DNA from: Pseudomonas sp. PDM14
GTDB lineage: Bacteria > Pseudomonadota > Gammaproteobacteria > Pseudomonadales > Pseudomonadaceae
Direction of reading: 5' to 3'
NCBI RefSeq assembly: GCF_014851905.1
Contig: NZ_JACVAQ010000002.1
Location: forward strand, 124,001-188,000
DNA: 64,000 nt
Shown: positions 1 through 9,897 of the stretch, one piece after another
Layout of the letters: every line of letters begins with the position of its first letter
Numbering within the stretch: position 1 is the stretch's first letter
Program-made: the position numbers and the translations under genes
The notes under the pieces: model-generated
What the model was told of the DNA's origin: nothing
Databases searched by the model: none
The model's input: the letters and a program-made list of their open reading frames with translations, nothing else

Positions 1-2
1 TA

Positions 3-287
3 TTACTGTTGCTGATTGGCCGGCGGCGTGGTTGGCGCCGGAGTGGCCGGAGCAGGCGGAGGCGTCATGGGAGCCGACTCTTCAGCATTCTCCTCGGCAC
101 GCTCCTGTGCGGCTTCAGCTTGCTTCTTGGCCGCTTCATTGCTGTGTTCGGCGGCGTCGTTAAGGGATTCCTGTGCTTCCGACTGCGCCTCGCGGGCGTC
201 CTCGGCTTTGTCCTCGGAGGCTTTGTCGCACGCGGCGAGACCGAGGGTGGCAGCTAACATCATTGCGTAGGCGAGTGACTTCTGCAT
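3..287 (-). CDS. Small Ala/Glu-rich lipoprotein with Pro-rich tail
   Basis: Predicted 94-residue lipoprotein. The first 19 residues form a lipoprotein signal peptide ending in a LAAC lipobox, so Cys20 would be lipidated. Residues 21-72 are charged and alanine-rich (many E, A, K, Q), suggesting a helical or coiled-coil rod, and the last ~20 residues are Pro/Ala/Thr-rich, perhaps a flexible linker or wall-contact tail. The reading frame stays open further upstream, but the start at 287 is chosen because an AAGGAGA ribosome site sits just before it and the lipobox follows at the right distance. The stop (TAA) lies at the window edge, so the gene is complete. Function not recognised; it resembles small Lpp-like or stress lipoproteins only in composition. 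Confidence 0.75.
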   Translation of the reverse strand: MQKSLAYAMMLAATLGLAACDKASEDKAEDAREAQSEAQESLNDAAEHSNEAAKKQAEAAQERAEENAEESAPMTPPPAPATPAPTTPPANQQQ

Positions 288-436
288 GGTTTGGTTCTCC
301 TTGGAAAAATGGCCAGCACATTTTCGAGGCTGCCTGGGCGTCAGAAGTTCACTGTGTTTGCCGCTGCCGGAGGTGTGACGGCGCCGGGGCGCGGGTATCA
401 TGCGCAGCTTCATGCAGTCGCCACGAGGTCCTGACG

Positions 437-898
437 ATGAGCGATAACCCCATTCTAGAGCGCGCCGAGCGCTTTCTTTCGGCCCTGCGCCACTGCCAGG
501 TGCTGGGCCTGCAGGTGCACGAGGCGGTCGCCTCCGGCCTGACCCTGCGCCTGCCGTACAGCACGCAGATCGTCGGCGATCCGCAGAGCGGGGTGATCCA
601 CGGTGGCGCGATCACCACTCTGATGGACACCACCTGTGGCATCTCCACCGTGTGCGTGCTGCCGGAATTCGAGATCTGCCCGACGCTCGACCTGCGCATC
701 GACTACATGCGCCCGGCCCAGCCGAACAAGGACGTGTTCGGCTTCGCCGAGTGCTACCGGGTCACCGAGAACATCATCTTCACCCGCGGTTACGCCTACC
801 AGGACAACCCGCAGGAGCCGATCGCCCACGTGGTCGGCGCGTTCATGCGCATGGGCAAGCCGACCGAACTCAAGCGCTCTGCCAAGGGAGTGGCCTGA
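437..898 (+). CDS. PaaI/YdiI-type hotdog thioesterase (first of a pair)
   Basis: A 153-residue hotdog-fold protein, probably an acyl-CoA or acyl-ACP thioesterase. The family signature HGGAI is at residues 55-59, followed by the Asp64 of TLMDTT, which matches the catalytic helix of PaaI-type enzymes. The open frame extends 88 codons upstream, but the ATG at 437 gives the normal family length and N-terminus. It overlaps the next gene by one base (TGATG), so the two are very likely cotranslated. Substrate cannot be told from sequence; degradation or editing of aromatic or fatty acyl thioesters is the family expectation. Confidence 0.85.
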   Translation: MSDNPILERAERFLSALRHCQVLGLQVHEAVASGLTLRLPYSTQIVGDPQSGVIHGGAITTLMDTTCGISTVCVLPEFEICPTLDLRIDYMRPAQPNKDVFGFAECYRVTENIIFTRGYAYQDNPQEPIAHVVGAFMRMGKPTELKRSAKGVA

Positions 899-1344
899 TG
901 ACCACGCTGAACCTCAACGAGCTGGTGCGCGAAGCCCACGAGAAGAACGACTACGACACGCTGCTGAGTCTGATTCCCTACGCCAAGCTGATCGGCATCG
1001 AATGCCTGCGCCTGGGCGATGACATGGTCTTCCGCCTGCCGGCGAACAAGGACAACATCGGCAACCCGACACTGCCGGCGCTGCACGGCGGAGTGATCGC
1101 CGGTTTCATGGAGCACGCCGCGATGCTCCACCTGCTGATGTTCATGGGCATCCCGCATTTGCCGAAAATCATCGACTTCTCGATAGATTACCTGCGCGCC
1201 GGCCATTATCGTGACACCTACGCGCAGTGCCAGGTCTGGCGCCAGGGGCGCCGGGTGGCCAATGTGGCGATCACCGCCTGGCAGACCAACCAGACCGAGC
1301 CGATTGCCACCGCACGGGCGCATTTCAAAGTCGATGAGCCCTAA
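898..1344 (+). CDS. PaaI-type hotdog thioesterase (second of a pair)
   Basis: A 148-residue hotdog-fold thioesterase immediately downstream of, and overlapping, a paralogous fold member. HGG at residues 63-65 and Glu72 on the following helix (GFMEHAA) correspond to the catalytic region; the acidic residue is Glu here and Asp in the partner. Its sequence otherwise differs strongly from the upstream gene, so this is an old pair rather than a recent duplication. Hotdog proteins act as dimers, so the one-base overlap may serve equal expression of a heteromer or of two activities; that is inference. Substrate unknown. Confidence 0.85.
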   Translation: MTTLNLNELVREAHEKNDYDTLLSLIPYAKLIGIECLRLGDDMVFRLPANKDNIGNPTLPALHGGVIAGFMEHAAMLHLLMFMGIPHLPKIIDFSIDYLRAGHYRDTYAQCQVWRQGRRVANVAITAWQTNQTEPIATARAHFKVDEP

Positions 1345-1486
1345 GACCCTGTTTACGATCTCTTGCCCGTCGGCCATACCGCGTTAAAAACAGTCTCGGA
1401 ATGCTCATTTACAGCCCGTAAACTCCGCTTCCTCGACTGTTTTTGCCTTGTCTGGCTCTAGTCCAAAAGTTCGTAAACAGACTCTG
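1343..1486. repeat. Nested inverted-repeat element (MITE-like)
   Basis: Non-coding stretch of about 140 bp bounded by inverted copies of CTGTTTACGA (1349-1358 and its complement at 1471-1480), the similarity extending a few bases each side. Inside lies a second inverted pair, AAAAACAGTC near 1386 and GACTGTTTTT near 1435. The whole can fold as a long cruciform or RNA hairpin. It has no coding capacity. A lone copy of one end is seen at 35733-35756, which argues for a dispersed repeat family rather than a gene-specific regulatory site. Confidence 0.7.
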
Positions 1487-1526
1487 CGCCGTTCACGCTC
1501 GGGAAATAGAAGAATAAGGACACTCA

Positions 1527-2774
1527 ATGGATGCGTTGCTGATCCTCGGCGGCCTGCTGCTGATTCTTGCCGGGCTGATCTGGCTGGTCATGCTGGCTTT
1601 CGGCACCAGCCTGCTGTGGGGCTGGGGCAGCCTGATCCCGCCGATCACCCTGGTCTACGTGCTGCGCCACTGGCGTACCGCGCGCAAGGCGGTGGCGCTG
1701 GCTGGGCTCGGCTTCATTCCGCTGGTGGTCGGCCTGACCCTGCTGGCCAGCCATGACCCGGTGCGGCTGGCGGCGATCCTCAGCCTGGACTGGGCGAAAC
1801 CGGCCTACCAGGCACCGGCCGAACTGGATATCGATCTGCATGGCGAACTCAATGGCCAGGCCTTTGCCCCGCAGCACGCCGAGCTGATCGATGGCGTGCT
1901 GAGCCTGCGCGAGGGCCAGGATTTCTTCGCCCGCCGCGAGGTGAAGATCCGTCTGCCGCAGGGCGCGACGAAGGCGCCGATCCGCCTCGACGTGCTGCCC
2001 GAGGACAGCGGCAACCTGCCGGAAGTCGAAGTGAGCTGGCTGCTGCCCGAACAGGACCTGCCGGAGGCCCGGCGCCTGAGCAAGGGCTACACCCTGCACC
2101 TGGACCTGCAGGCGTTGCCGCCGAACAAGCTCAATGGCGACTTCCACCTGGTGCTGCCCGCGCAGTACGGCACTACCCTCAGCGGCCGCCTGGAGCTGTT
2201 CACCGATCGCCTGCGCTACCGCGACGGCCAGCTCGACACCGCGTTCGACTCCCAGGAAACCCTGGTGCATGTGGTCGAGGATCACCTGCAGCGTCGCTTC
2301 GCCAGCCGGCTTGTGCAGGTGCAGCCGATCCCGCTGGTGACTTTTCCGACCACCCGCGTACCGCTGACCGTCACGGCCAGGGTCAATGGCCAGGATCAAC
2401 AGGTGGAACTGGTGCTGCGCAAAGGGCAGAGCGGCTGGCAGGTCGAGGGCGATCACTACCCGCAGCTGGCGCAGTCGACGAGTGCCCCGAGCAAACCGAG
2501 CAGCGCCCAGGTGCCGACGCCGCGTGAGCCAAGCCGGCCGACGGTCGACCGTCGCGTGCGCTTCTCGCTGCTGCGTCTGCTGAGCAATCCGCAGCAATAC
2601 CAGAACCTCAGCATGCGCGTGTTCAAGGTCAGTGGCGGCGCTGCCGAAGGGCGTTTTGCCGGCCTCGACAGCGACGGCAGCATCCGCCTGAGCCAGCAGC
2701 ACGGCGGTGCCGGGCAGGCCAGTTTCACCCTGCACCCGGACGAAATCAGCCGCGTCGAGCTGCTCGAACCCTGA
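1527..2774 (+). CDS. Conserved-type membrane protein of unknown function
   Basis: A 415-residue protein not assigned to a family. The N-terminus has about three hydrophobic segments (roughly residues 4-26, 28-47 and 56-76), followed by a large hydrophilic region of mixed beta character to about residue 325. A Ser/Pro/Thr-rich linker near residues 325-345 separates a C-terminal domain of about 65 residues. It lies just upstream of htpG on the same strand with a 100-bp gap. The start is the first ATG of the frame and puts the first membrane segment at the N-terminus. No catalytic motif is visible. A large long frame on the opposite strand here is a GC artefact. Confidence 0.75.
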   Translation: MDALLILGGLLLILAGLIWLVMLAFGTSLLWGWGSLIPPITLVYVLRHWRTARKAVALAGLGFIPLVVGLTLLASHDPVRLAAILSLDWAKPAYQAPAELDIDLHGELNGQAFAPQHAELIDGVLSLREGQDFFARREVKIRLPQGATKAPIRLDVLPEDSGNLPEVEVSWLLPEQDLPEARRLSKGYTLHLDLQALPPNKLNGDFHLVLPAQYGTTLSGRLELFTDRLRYRDGQLDTAFDSQETLVHVVEDHLQRRFASRLVQVQPIPLVTFPTTRVPLTVTARVNGQDQQVELVLRKGQSGWQVEGDHYPQLAQSTSAPSKPSSAQVPTPREPSRPTVDRRVRFSLLRLLSNPQQYQNLSMRVFKVSGGAAEGRFAGLDSDGSIRLSQQHGGAGQASFTLHPDEISRVELLEP

Positions 2775-2874
2775 ACGGGTTTTTCGCCAAGCCCTTGAAA
2801 TTCATTCCGAAGTCCCCATCTGCAGGACATCCCGCCGCGATTGCGGCCTGTCCTGCATGTGGAGTTAGACGACC

Positions 2875-4794
2875 ATGAGTGTGGAAACTCAAAAAGAAAC
2901 CCTGGGCTTCCAGACCGAGGTGAAGCAACTGCTTCACCTGATGATCCATTCGCTGTACTCGAACAAGGAAATCTTCCTGCGCGAGCTGATCTCCAACGCC
3001 TCCGACGCGGTGGACAAGCTGCGCTTCGAAGCGCTGGCCAAGCCCGAGCTGCTCGAGGGCGGCGGCGAGCTGAAGATTCGCCTGAGCTTCGACAAGGACG
3101 CCAAGACCGTCACCCTCGAGGACAACGGCATCGGCCTGAGCCGTGAAGAAGCGATCGCCCACCTGGGCACCATCGCCAAGTCCGGCACCGCCGACTTCAT
3201 GAAGAACCTCACCGGCGACCAGAAGAAGGACTCGCACCTGATCGGTCAGTTCGGCGTGGGCTTCTACAGCGCCTTCATCGTCGCCGACAAGGTCGACGTG
3301 TACAGCCGCCGTGCCGGCCTCGCGGCCAGCGAAGGCGTGCACTGGTCGTCGAAGGGCGAGGGCGACTTCGAGGTCGCCACCATCGACAAGGCCGAGCGTG
3401 GCACGCGTATCGTCCTGCACCTCAAAAGCGGCGAAGACGAGTTCGCCGATGGCTGGCGCCTGCGCAACATCGTCAAGAAATACTCCGACCACATCGCCTT
3501 GCCGATCGAGCTGCCCAAGGACCCCATCTCTTCTCAAGAGCACGGCGAAGAGGCCGACAAGCCGGCTGAAGCCGAGTGGGAGACCGTCAACCGCGCCAGC
3601 GCGCTGTGGACCCGCTCGCGCAGCGAGGTGAAGGACGAGGAGTACCAGGAGTTCTACAAACACGTCGCCCACGACTACGAGAACCCGTTGGCCTGGAGCC
3701 ACAACAAGGTCGAAGGCAAGCTGGAATACACCTCGCTGCTCTACGTACCAGGCCGCGCACCGTTCGACATGTACCAGCGTGAAGCGCCGAAAGGCCTCAA
3801 GCTTTACGTGCAGCGCGTGTTCATCATGGACCAGGCCGACGAGTTCCTGCCGCTGTACCTGCGCTTCATCAAGGGCGTGGTCGACTCCAATGACCTGTCG
3901 TTGAACATCTCCCGCGAGATCCTGCAGAAAGACCCGATCATCGAGTCGATGAAGTCGGCGCTGACCAAGCGTGTCCTCGACATGCTGGAGAAACTGGCGA
4001 AGAACGAGCCTGAGCAGTACAAGGCGTTCTGGAAGGCCTTCGGTCAGGTGCTCAAGGAAGGTCCGGCGGAAGACTTCGCCAACAAGGAGAAGATCGCCGG
4101 CCTGCTGCGCTTTGCCTCTACCGCCGGTAATGACGGCGAGCAGAACGTCTCGCTCACCGACTACCTGGCGCGGGTCAAGGAAGGTCAGGACAAGATCTAC
4201 TACCTGACCGGCGAAACCTACGCGCAGGTGAAGAACAGCCCGCACCTGGAAGTCTTCCGCAAGAAAGGCATCGAAGTGCTGCTGCTCACCGACCGCATCG
4301 ATGAGTGGCTGATGAGCTACCTGAGCGACTTCGACGGCAAGCAGTTCGTCGACGTGGCCCGTGGCGACCTCGACCTGGGCAAGCTGGACTCGGAAGAAGA
4401 CAAGAAGGCCCAGGAAGAAATCGCCAAGACCAAGGAAGGCCTGGTCGAGCGCCTGAAAGGTGCGCTGGGTGAGCAGGTGGCCGAGGTGCGTGTCTCGCAT
4501 CGCCTCACCGACTCGCCAGCCATCCTCGCCATCGGCGAGCAGGACCTGGGTCTGCAGATGCGCCAGATCCTCGAAGCCAGCGGGCAGAAAGTGCCGGATT
4601 CCAAGCCGATCTTCGAGATCAACCCGGCGCACCCGCTGATCGAGAAGCTCGATGCCGAGCCGGACGAGGATCGCTTCGTCGACCTCTCGCACATCCTCTT
4701 CGACCAGGCTGCCCTGGCCGCCGGCGACAGTCTGAAGGACCCGGCCGCTTATGTGCAGCGTCTGAACAAGCTGCTGGTCGAACTCTCCGCGTAA
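2875..4794 (+). CDS. htpG: Molecular chaperone HtpG (Hsp90 family)
   Basis: Full-length bacterial Hsp90, 639 residues, near the usual 620-640. Motifs of the N-terminal GHKL ATPase domain are all present: the N-box helix [16 protein letters not shown], the DNGIGL loop, the [11 protein letters not shown] lid region and GTRIVLHL. The middle and C-terminal dimerisation domains follow without interruption. The cytosolic ATP-dependent dimer assists late folding of client proteins and is heat-inducible in many bacteria. The ATG at 2875 gives the canonical start. A strong intrinsic terminator follows at 4811-4837, so it is the last gene of its transcript. Confidence 0.98.
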   Translation: MSVETQKETLGFQTEVKQLLHLMIHSLYSNKEIFLRELISNASDAVDKLRFEALAKPELLEGGGELKIRLSFDKDAKTVTLEDNGIGLSREEAIAHLGTIAKSGTADFMKNLTGDQKKDSHLIGQFGVGFYSAFIVADKVDVYSRRAGLAASEGVHWSSKGEGDFEVATIDKAERGTRIVLHLKSGEDEFADGWRLRNIVKKYSDHIALPIELPKDPISSQEHGEEADKPAEAEWETVNRASALWTRSRSEVKDEEYQEFYKHVAHDYENPLAWSHNKVEGKLEYTSLLYVPGRAPFDMYQREAPKGLKLYVQRVFIMDQADEFLPLYLRFIKGVVDSNDLSLNISREILQKDPIIESMKSALTKRVLDMLEKLAKNEPEQYKAFWKAFGQVLKEGPAEDFANKEKIAGLLRFASTAGNDGEQNVSLTDYLARVKEGQDKIYYLTGETYAQVKNSPHLEVFRKKGIEVLLLTDRIDEWLMSYLSDFDGKQFVDVARGDLDLGKLDSEEDKKAQEEIAKTKEGLVERLKGALGEQVAEVRVSHRLTDSPAILAIGEQDLGLQMRQILEASGQKVPDSKPIFEINPAHPLIEKLDAEPDEDRFVDLSHILFDQAALAAGDSLKDPAAYVQRLNKLLVELSA

Positions 4795-4810
4795 GCACCA
4801 CCGCTCCAGG

Positions 4811-4837
4811 AAAAGGCCCGCTTGCTGCGGGCCTTTT
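4811..4837 (+). terminator. Intrinsic terminator of htpG
   Basis: An 11-bp perfect stem (AAAAGGCCCGC paired with GCGGGCCTTTT) with a five-base loop starts 17 bases after the htpG stop codon. The A and T tracts at the two ends make it usable on both strands, but htpG is the obvious client. Confidence 0.85.
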
Positions 4838-4850
4838 CGTATCCGCTATT

Positions 4851-4923
4851 TTCTGCCGGACAGCGAATTTTTCGACCGTTTAGTCGAAAAATGATCTTTC
4901 TTCTGCCAATGAGCGGATTTTTC
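4851..4923. promoter_or_regulatory. Direct repeat with 50-bp period around an AT-rich palindrome
   Basis: Two copies of TTCTGCC-N4-AGCG-R-ATTTTTC start at 4851 and 4901, exactly 50 bp apart, in the promoter region of the downstream sensor kinase gene. Between and overlapping them is a perfect 10-bp inverted repeat, ATTTTTCGAC / GTCGAAAAAT (4867-4892), with a six-base loop. It lacks a GC-rich stem, so it is not a normal terminator. Two equally phased sites about five helical turns apart suggest binding of a regulator, but none is identified. Confidence 0.45.
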
Positions 4924-5033
4924 TGGCGGACCGGCATGGTGGCTAATTAATATCCAACTCCGTCACCCAGCCGATCTTTCCGCCGTCGGTTCCTGGTCAT
5001 CAGCTTTTTCGTTGTGCAGTCGATGAGCCCGCC

Positions 5034-8000
5034 ATGAATTACCTCTCCAGCCTGTTCATCGATGCCCGCGATCCGGGCCTGCTGCTGTATGGCAACCACA
5101 ATCCCTGGCTGGTCGCCCTGTCGATCGGCATCGCCATCTTCGCCTCGGGCATGGCCCTGCAGGTGGCAGGCATGGCGCGCCTGAGCCGCAACACACTGTA
5201 TCGGCAGATCGCCCTGATCACCGGCTCGCTGGCGCTCGGCGGCGGGGTCTGGGCCATGCACTTCATCGGTATGCTGGCGTTCGAGCTGTGCGCGCGGGTC
5301 GACTACCAGCCCGGCCTGACACTGCTGTCGCTGCTGCCGAGCCTCGGCGCGTCCTGGGTCGCCCTGCAGTTTCTCGCGCGTCGACAGATCAGCTGGCCGC
5401 AGCTCTGTATCGCCGGCGTGCTGGTCGGCGCCGGCATTGGCGCCATGCACTACACCGGCATGGCAGCCATGCAGATGGCGCCGCTGCTGCGCTACGACCC
5501 CTGGTGGTTCGCCCTGTCGATTCTAGTCGCGGTAGTACTGGCAATCCTTGCGCTGTGGGTGCGCTTCGGCCTGCGCGGGCGCCTGTCGTCCGGTCGGGCG
5601 ATCATGGCCAGTGGCTGCGTCATGGGCCTGGCGATCGCCGGCATGCATTACACCGGCATGGCCGCCGCCCGTTTCATCGGTACGCCGGAGCTGTCCACCA
5701 ACCAGGGCAACGCCGACAGTGTGTTCATCGCCCTGGCGGTGTCGCTGATCACCGTTTCCCTGACCATCTTCGTTGCGGGGGTCAATGGCCTGCTGCGTTA
5801 TCGCCTGCTGTACCGGCAGATGCAGAACAACGAGCTGCGGATGCGCGCGATCCTCGATACCGCCGTCGACGGCGTGGTCATCATCGACGACAAGGGCATG
5901 ATCGAGGGCCTCAATCCCGCTGCCGAGCGCCTGTATGGCTGGCAGAAGCATGAGCTGATCGGGAGGTCCGTCAATACGGTGATTCCGGCGAGCTACCACC
6001 TGGGCGACCCGAACTACCTGCCCAACCTGATGCGCCGAGGCGAGAGCGCCATCATCGGCGGCAGTCTTGAAGTGGAAGCGCAGCGCAAGAACGGCAGCCT
6101 GCTGCCGATCCGTCTGGCCATCGGTCTGGCTGACCTGCCGGGCAGGCAGTTGTATGTCGGCTTCATCAGCGATATCAGCGAAAACAAGGCGATGGAGCGG
6201 GCCTTGCGCGACAGCGAACAGCAGTACCGCTCGTTGATCCGCAACATCCCTGGCGTGTCGTTCCGCTGCCTGCTGGACGAAGACTGGACCATGCTGTTCA
6301 TCAGCGAGGCGGTGGAACAGCTCACCGGCTGGGAGCCCGCAGCCTTCACCGAGCAACGCCTGGCTTTCAGCCGCCTGATCCACCCGGCTGACCGCGATGT
6401 GGTGGCCCAGCAGGTTCTCGATGCCTTCGACGCCGGGCGCAATTACGTGGTCGAGTACCGTCTGCAGCGCCGTGACGGCAGCGAGATCTGGGCTTGGGAA
6501 AGCGGCGGGGCGGTGGCCGATCAGTTCGGCCAGACCAAATGGATCGACGGGGTAATCCTCGACGTCACCGAAACCAAGCTGCGCAACGCCGAGTTCGAAG
6601 GCACGGTGACGGCCATCAGCCGCGCGCTGGCGGTGATCGAGTTCGACCTGTGCGGGCATATCCTCACCGCCAACCAGAACTTCCTCGATCTCATGGGCTA
6701 CAGCCTGGAGGACATCCAGGGCCAGCATCACCGCATGTTCTGCGAGCAAACGTACATCGTCAGCCCGGAATACGAGGCGTTCTGGGCGCATTTGGGGCGC
6801 GGCGAGATCGACTCTGGCGAGTACCTGCGCCTGGGTAAGGACGGCAAGCAGGTATGGATCCAGGCTAGCTACAACCCGATCTTCAATGCCGAGGGCAAGC
6901 CGTTCAAGGTGGTCAAGTTCGCCACCGATATCAGCTTGCGCCGGGCGATGGAGAAAGAGCTGCGCGCCGAACGCGACCGCGCCGAGCAGGCGGCGGCGGC
7001 CAAGACCATTTTCCTGGCCAACATGAGCCATGAAATCCGCACGCCGATGAACGCCATCATCGGCTTCACCGATCTGCTTCTGGGCACTGCACTGGACGCC
7101 ATGCAGCAGCGCCACCTCAACACTGTGCGCCACTCAGCACGCTCGTTACTCGGCCTGCTCAACGACATCCTCGACACCGCCAAGCTGGAAAAGGGCGCGC
7201 TGGAGCTGGAGCAGGTCGACTTCTCGCTGCACGAACTCTGCGAGCAGGTCTGTGCATCGCTGCGCCTCGGCGCGCAGAGCAAGGGCCTGAAGCTGAGCCT
7301 GGTGTACGACGACAGCCTCGGCGAGTTCTTCAAGGGCGATCCGCTGCGCATTCAGCAGGTGCTGACCAACCTGGTCGGTAACGCGGTCAAGTTCACCGAG
7401 CAGGGCTGGGTGCGTCTGGAAGTGACGGGGCACGATGGGCAGGTGGCACTGGCCGTGCGCGACAGCGGTATCGGTATTGCCGCCGACCGCCTGGAGCGTA
7501 TCTTCGATCCCTTCGCCCAGGCGGATGCCTCCATGAGCCGGCGCTTCGGCGGCACCGGACTGGGCACCACCATTGCCCTGCAACTGGTCAAGCTGATGGG
7601 CGGCTCGCTGCAGGTGCAAAGTCAGCTGGGCGAGGGCAGCGTATTCACCGCGACACTGCCGTTGCAGGTCGGCCAGGCGGTTATCGCCGAACTGCAGGGC
7701 GTGGCCAGCGGTCTGCCGGCGTTGCGCATCCTGGCGGCGGACGATGTACCGCAGAACATCGAGTTGCTGGCGCTGACCCTCGGCCAGTTCGGCCATGAAG
7801 TCACCGTGGCGGCCGATGGCGAAGAAGCGGTGGCGGCTTTCCTCAAGGGCCGCTTCGATGTGGTGCTGATGGATGTGCAGATGCCGCGGGTCGACGGTCT
7901 GGAGGCGACCCGACGCATCCGCCGGCATGAGCAGGAGCTGGGCGTGGCGGCGACGCCGATCATCGCACTGACCGCCAGCGTGCTCGATCAGGACCGGCGC

Positions 8001-8732
8001 GCGGCCCGTGAGGCGGGCATGGATGGCTTTGCCTCCAAGCCGCTGGAAGTCGCCAAGTTGCTCGCCGAAATCGCCCGTGTCACCGGGGTCGCCCCGGAGT
8101 TCGTCGAGGCCTTGCAGGCCGAAGCGGCCAACGAGGTCGATGCGGTGATCGACTGGGCGCAAGGGGCGCGCCTGTGGGGCGATGCGCCGGCGCTGACCCT
8201 GGCGATCCGGCGCTTCTTGCAGGATAACGTCGGCGCCTTCGATCAGGTCGAACGTCTGCTGGTCCAGGCTGATGTGCCTGCAGCCGTCGAGCTCACGCAC
8301 AAGGTCCGGGGCGCCGCCGGCAACCTTGCGCTGGTGCAGGTCAACCGGCTTGCCGGGCAACTGGAGCATGCGCTCAAGGCCGGCGCACTGGACGCGGCGG
8401 CGGATCTGCTGCCAGATTTATTGCATGCCGTGGCGCGGGTGCACGCCGAATTGCCGGAGAGCGCCGTTATCGCGCCGGCCCGCGACACAGCCGGGCTGGC
8501 CCTGGGGGCGCTGCAGCCGCTGGCCGAGCGGGCACGCGTCGCCCTGCAGCGCGGTGAACTGGATGAAGAGGCGTTGCACAGCCTGACCGGCAGCCTGGCG
8601 CTGCATGGGCAGGCAGTACGCGCCAGTGCCCTGGAAGGCGCGATCAATGATTTCGACTTCGACCACGCCGACGCGCTCCTCGCTGAGTTACTCGACTGGC
8701 TGGAGCAGCACGCCGGGGTTACACCGCAATGA
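5034..8732 (+). CDS. Hybrid sensor kinase: MHYT-PAS-PAS-PAS-HisKA-HATPase-REC-Hpt
   Basis: A 1232-residue hybrid histidine kinase. The N-terminal ~260 residues are a multi-span MHYT sensor with the repeats MHFIGM, MHYTGM and MHYTGM, a domain proposed to bind a metal and sense a diatomic gas. Three PAS domains follow (about 268-390, 400-510 and 525-640). HisKA carries the phospho-acceptor His666 in [11 protein letters not shown]; the ATPase region has [10 protein letters not shown] and GGTGLG. A receiver domain holds Asp947 (LMDVQMPR) and a C-terminal Hpt domain holds His1089 ([10 protein letters not shown]). It therefore carries a complete internal phosphorelay. It overlaps the next gene by 4 bp (ATGA), an HD-GYP response regulator, which is the likely output. 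Confidence 0.93.
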   Translation: MNYLSSLFIDARDPGLLLYGNHNPWLVALSIGIAIFASGMALQVAGMARLSRNTLYRQIALITGSLALGGGVWAMHFIGMLAFELCARVDYQPGLTLLSLLPSLGASWVALQFLARRQISWPQLCIAGVLVGAGIGAMHYTGMAAMQMAPLLRYDPWWFALSILVAVVLAILALWVRFGLRGRLSSGRAIMASGCVMGLAIAGMHYTGMAAARFIGTPELSTNQGNADSVFIALAVSLITVSLTIFVAGVNGLLRYRLLYRQMQNNELRMRAILDTAVDGVVIIDDKGMIEGLNPAAERLYGWQKHELIGRSVNTVIPASYHLGDPNYLPNLMRRGESAIIGGSLEVEAQRKNGSLLPIRLAIGLADLPGRQLYVGFISDISENKAMERALRDSEQQYRSLIRNIPGVSFRCLLDEDWTMLFISEAVEQLTGWEPAAFTEQRLAFSRLIHPADRDVVAQQVLDAFDAGRNYVVEYRLQRRDGSEIWAWESGGAVADQFGQTKWIDGVILDVTETKLRNAEFEGTVTAISRALAVIEFDLCGHILTANQNFLDLMGYSLEDIQGQHHRMFCEQTYIVSPEYEAFWAHLGRGEIDSGEYLRLGKDGKQVWIQASYNPIFNAEGKPFKVVKFATDISLRRAMEKELRAERDRAEQAAAAKTIFLANMSHEIRTPMNAIIGFTDLLLGTALDAMQQRHLNTVRHSARSLLGLLNDILDTAKLEKGALELEQVDFSLHELCEQVCASLRLGAQSKGLKLSLVYDDSLGEFFKGDPLRIQQVLTNLVGNAVKFTEQGWVRLEVTGHDGQVALAVRDSGIGIAADRLERIFDPFAQADASMSRRFGGTGLGTTIALQLVKLMGGSLQVQSQLGEGSVFTATLPLQVGQAVIAELQGVASGLPALRILAADDVPQNIELLALTLGQFGHEVTVAADGEEAVAAFLKGRFDVVLMDVQMPRVDGLEATRRIRRHEQELGVAATPIIALTASVLDQDRRAAREAGMDGFASKPLEVAKLLAEIARVTGVAPEFVEALQAEAANEVDAVIDWAQGARLWGDAPALTLAIRRFLQDNVGAFDQVERLLVQADVPAAVELTHKVRGAAGNLALVQVNRLAGQLEHALKAGALDAAADLLPDLLHAVARVHAELPESAVIAPARDTAGLALGALQPLAERARVALQRGELDEEALHSLTGSLALHGQAVRASALEGAINDFDFDHADALLAELLDWLEQHAGVTPQ

Positions 8733-9724
8733 TCAAGCCCAACGATGCCCGTCCCACGCTCCTGCTGGTCGACGACGAAGCGACCAACCTGCAGGTGCTG
8801 CGGCATATCCTCCAGGACGACTACCGCCTGCTGTTCGCCAAGGATGGTGAGAAGGCACTGGAGCTGGCCTTTCGCGAGCAGCCGGATCTGGTGCTGCTCG
8901 ACGTGATGATGCCGGGCATGACCGGCTACGAGGTTTGCACCACGCTCAAGCAAACGGCCAGCACGGCCGGTATTCCGGTGATCTTCGTCACCGCGCTGGC
9001 CGATACCGCCGACGAGGCCCGGGGCTTCGACGTTGGCGCCGTGGACTACATCACCAAGCCTGTGAGCCCGTTGATCGTCAAGGCCCGCGTGCGCACGCAC
9101 CTGTCGCTGGTGCGGGTCGACGAGCTCAAGCAGACGCGCCTGCAGATCGTCCAGCGCCTCGGCCTGGCCGCCGAGTACAAGGACAACGAGACCGGCCTGC
9201 ACGTCATCCGCATGAGCCACTATTCGCGCGTACTGGCCCTGGCCGCAGGCTTCAGTGAAACCGCGGCGGACGACCTGCTCAATGCCGCGCCGATGCACGA
9301 TGTGGGCAAGATCGGCATTCCCGACGCCATTCTGCAGAAGAACGGCAAGCTCGATGACGCCGAGTGGGACGTGATGCGCAATCACGCCCAGATTGGCGCG
9401 GAGATCATTGGCGAGCACGAGTCCGGCCTGTTGCGCATGGCCCGCAGCATCGCCCTGACGCACCACGAGAAGTGGGACGGCAGCGGTTATCCCAACGGCC
9501 TGCGCGGTGAGGAAATCCCCCTGGAGGGACGCATCGTCGCGATCGCCGACGTGTTCGATGCGCTGACCAGCGTGCGCCCGTACAAGTCGGCCTGGACGGT
9601 GGAAGACACCCTGGCGCTGATCCAGCGCGAAAGCGGGCGGCATTTCGATCCGCAGCTGGTCGAGCTGTTCATCGAGCAGATGCCTGCGATTCTCGAGATC
9701 AAGGCGCGCTGGGCGGAGCATTGA
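8729..9724 (+). CDS. Response regulator with HD-GYP cyclic-di-GMP phosphodiesterase domain
   Basis: A 331-residue two-domain protein. Residues ~8-125 are a receiver with the phospho-acceptor Asp58 (LLDVMMPG) and the conserved Lys of ITKPV. The C-terminal half is an intact HD-GYP domain: HDVGKIG at 190-196 and [11 protein letters not shown] from 245. HD-GYP proteins hydrolyse cyclic di-GMP, lowering its level and favouring motility over biofilm growth. The start codon overlaps the end of the hybrid kinase gene, so kinase and effector are translationally coupled and probably form one pathway. No DNA-binding domain is present. Confidence 0.95.
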   Translation: MIKPNDARPTLLLVDDEATNLQVLRHILQDDYRLLFAKDGEKALELAFREQPDLVLLDVMMPGMTGYEVCTTLKQTASTAGIPVIFVTALADTADEARGFDVGAVDYITKPVSPLIVKARVRTHLSLVRVDELKQTRLQIVQRLGLAAEYKDNETGLHVIRMSHYSRVLALAAGFSETAADDLLNAAPMHDVGKIGIPDAILQKNGKLDDAEWDVMRNHAQIGAEIIGEHESGLLRMARSIALTHHEKWDGSGYPNGLRGEEIPLEGRIVAIADVFDALTSVRPYKSAWTVEDTLALIQRESGRHFDPQLVELFIEQMPAILEIKARWAEH

Positions 9725-9897
9725 TAGCCCGCTGGCAGGCTTCCCGTCACTAGGCGCGCGCGCCTGAAGTGCTATCCCGCTCAGCGCGAGAGGTGCGATC
9801 GAAAGCCCATGTGCCAGACAGGTATCACAGACTTGTCAGGAACCTTTCCGCTGCGGCAGGGCCAACTACTCATCTTCCGCCGCAAACAGGGGCTTGC

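Noticed and set aside
2746..4692. A 648-codon open frame opposite htpG
   Set aside because: htpG is unmistakable; the antisense translation is a valine/leucine/aspartate-rich mirror without motifs or ribosome site.
5523..8369. Two long minus-strand frames opposite the hybrid kinase
   Set aside because: Shadow frames of a verified multi-domain kinase; no motifs.
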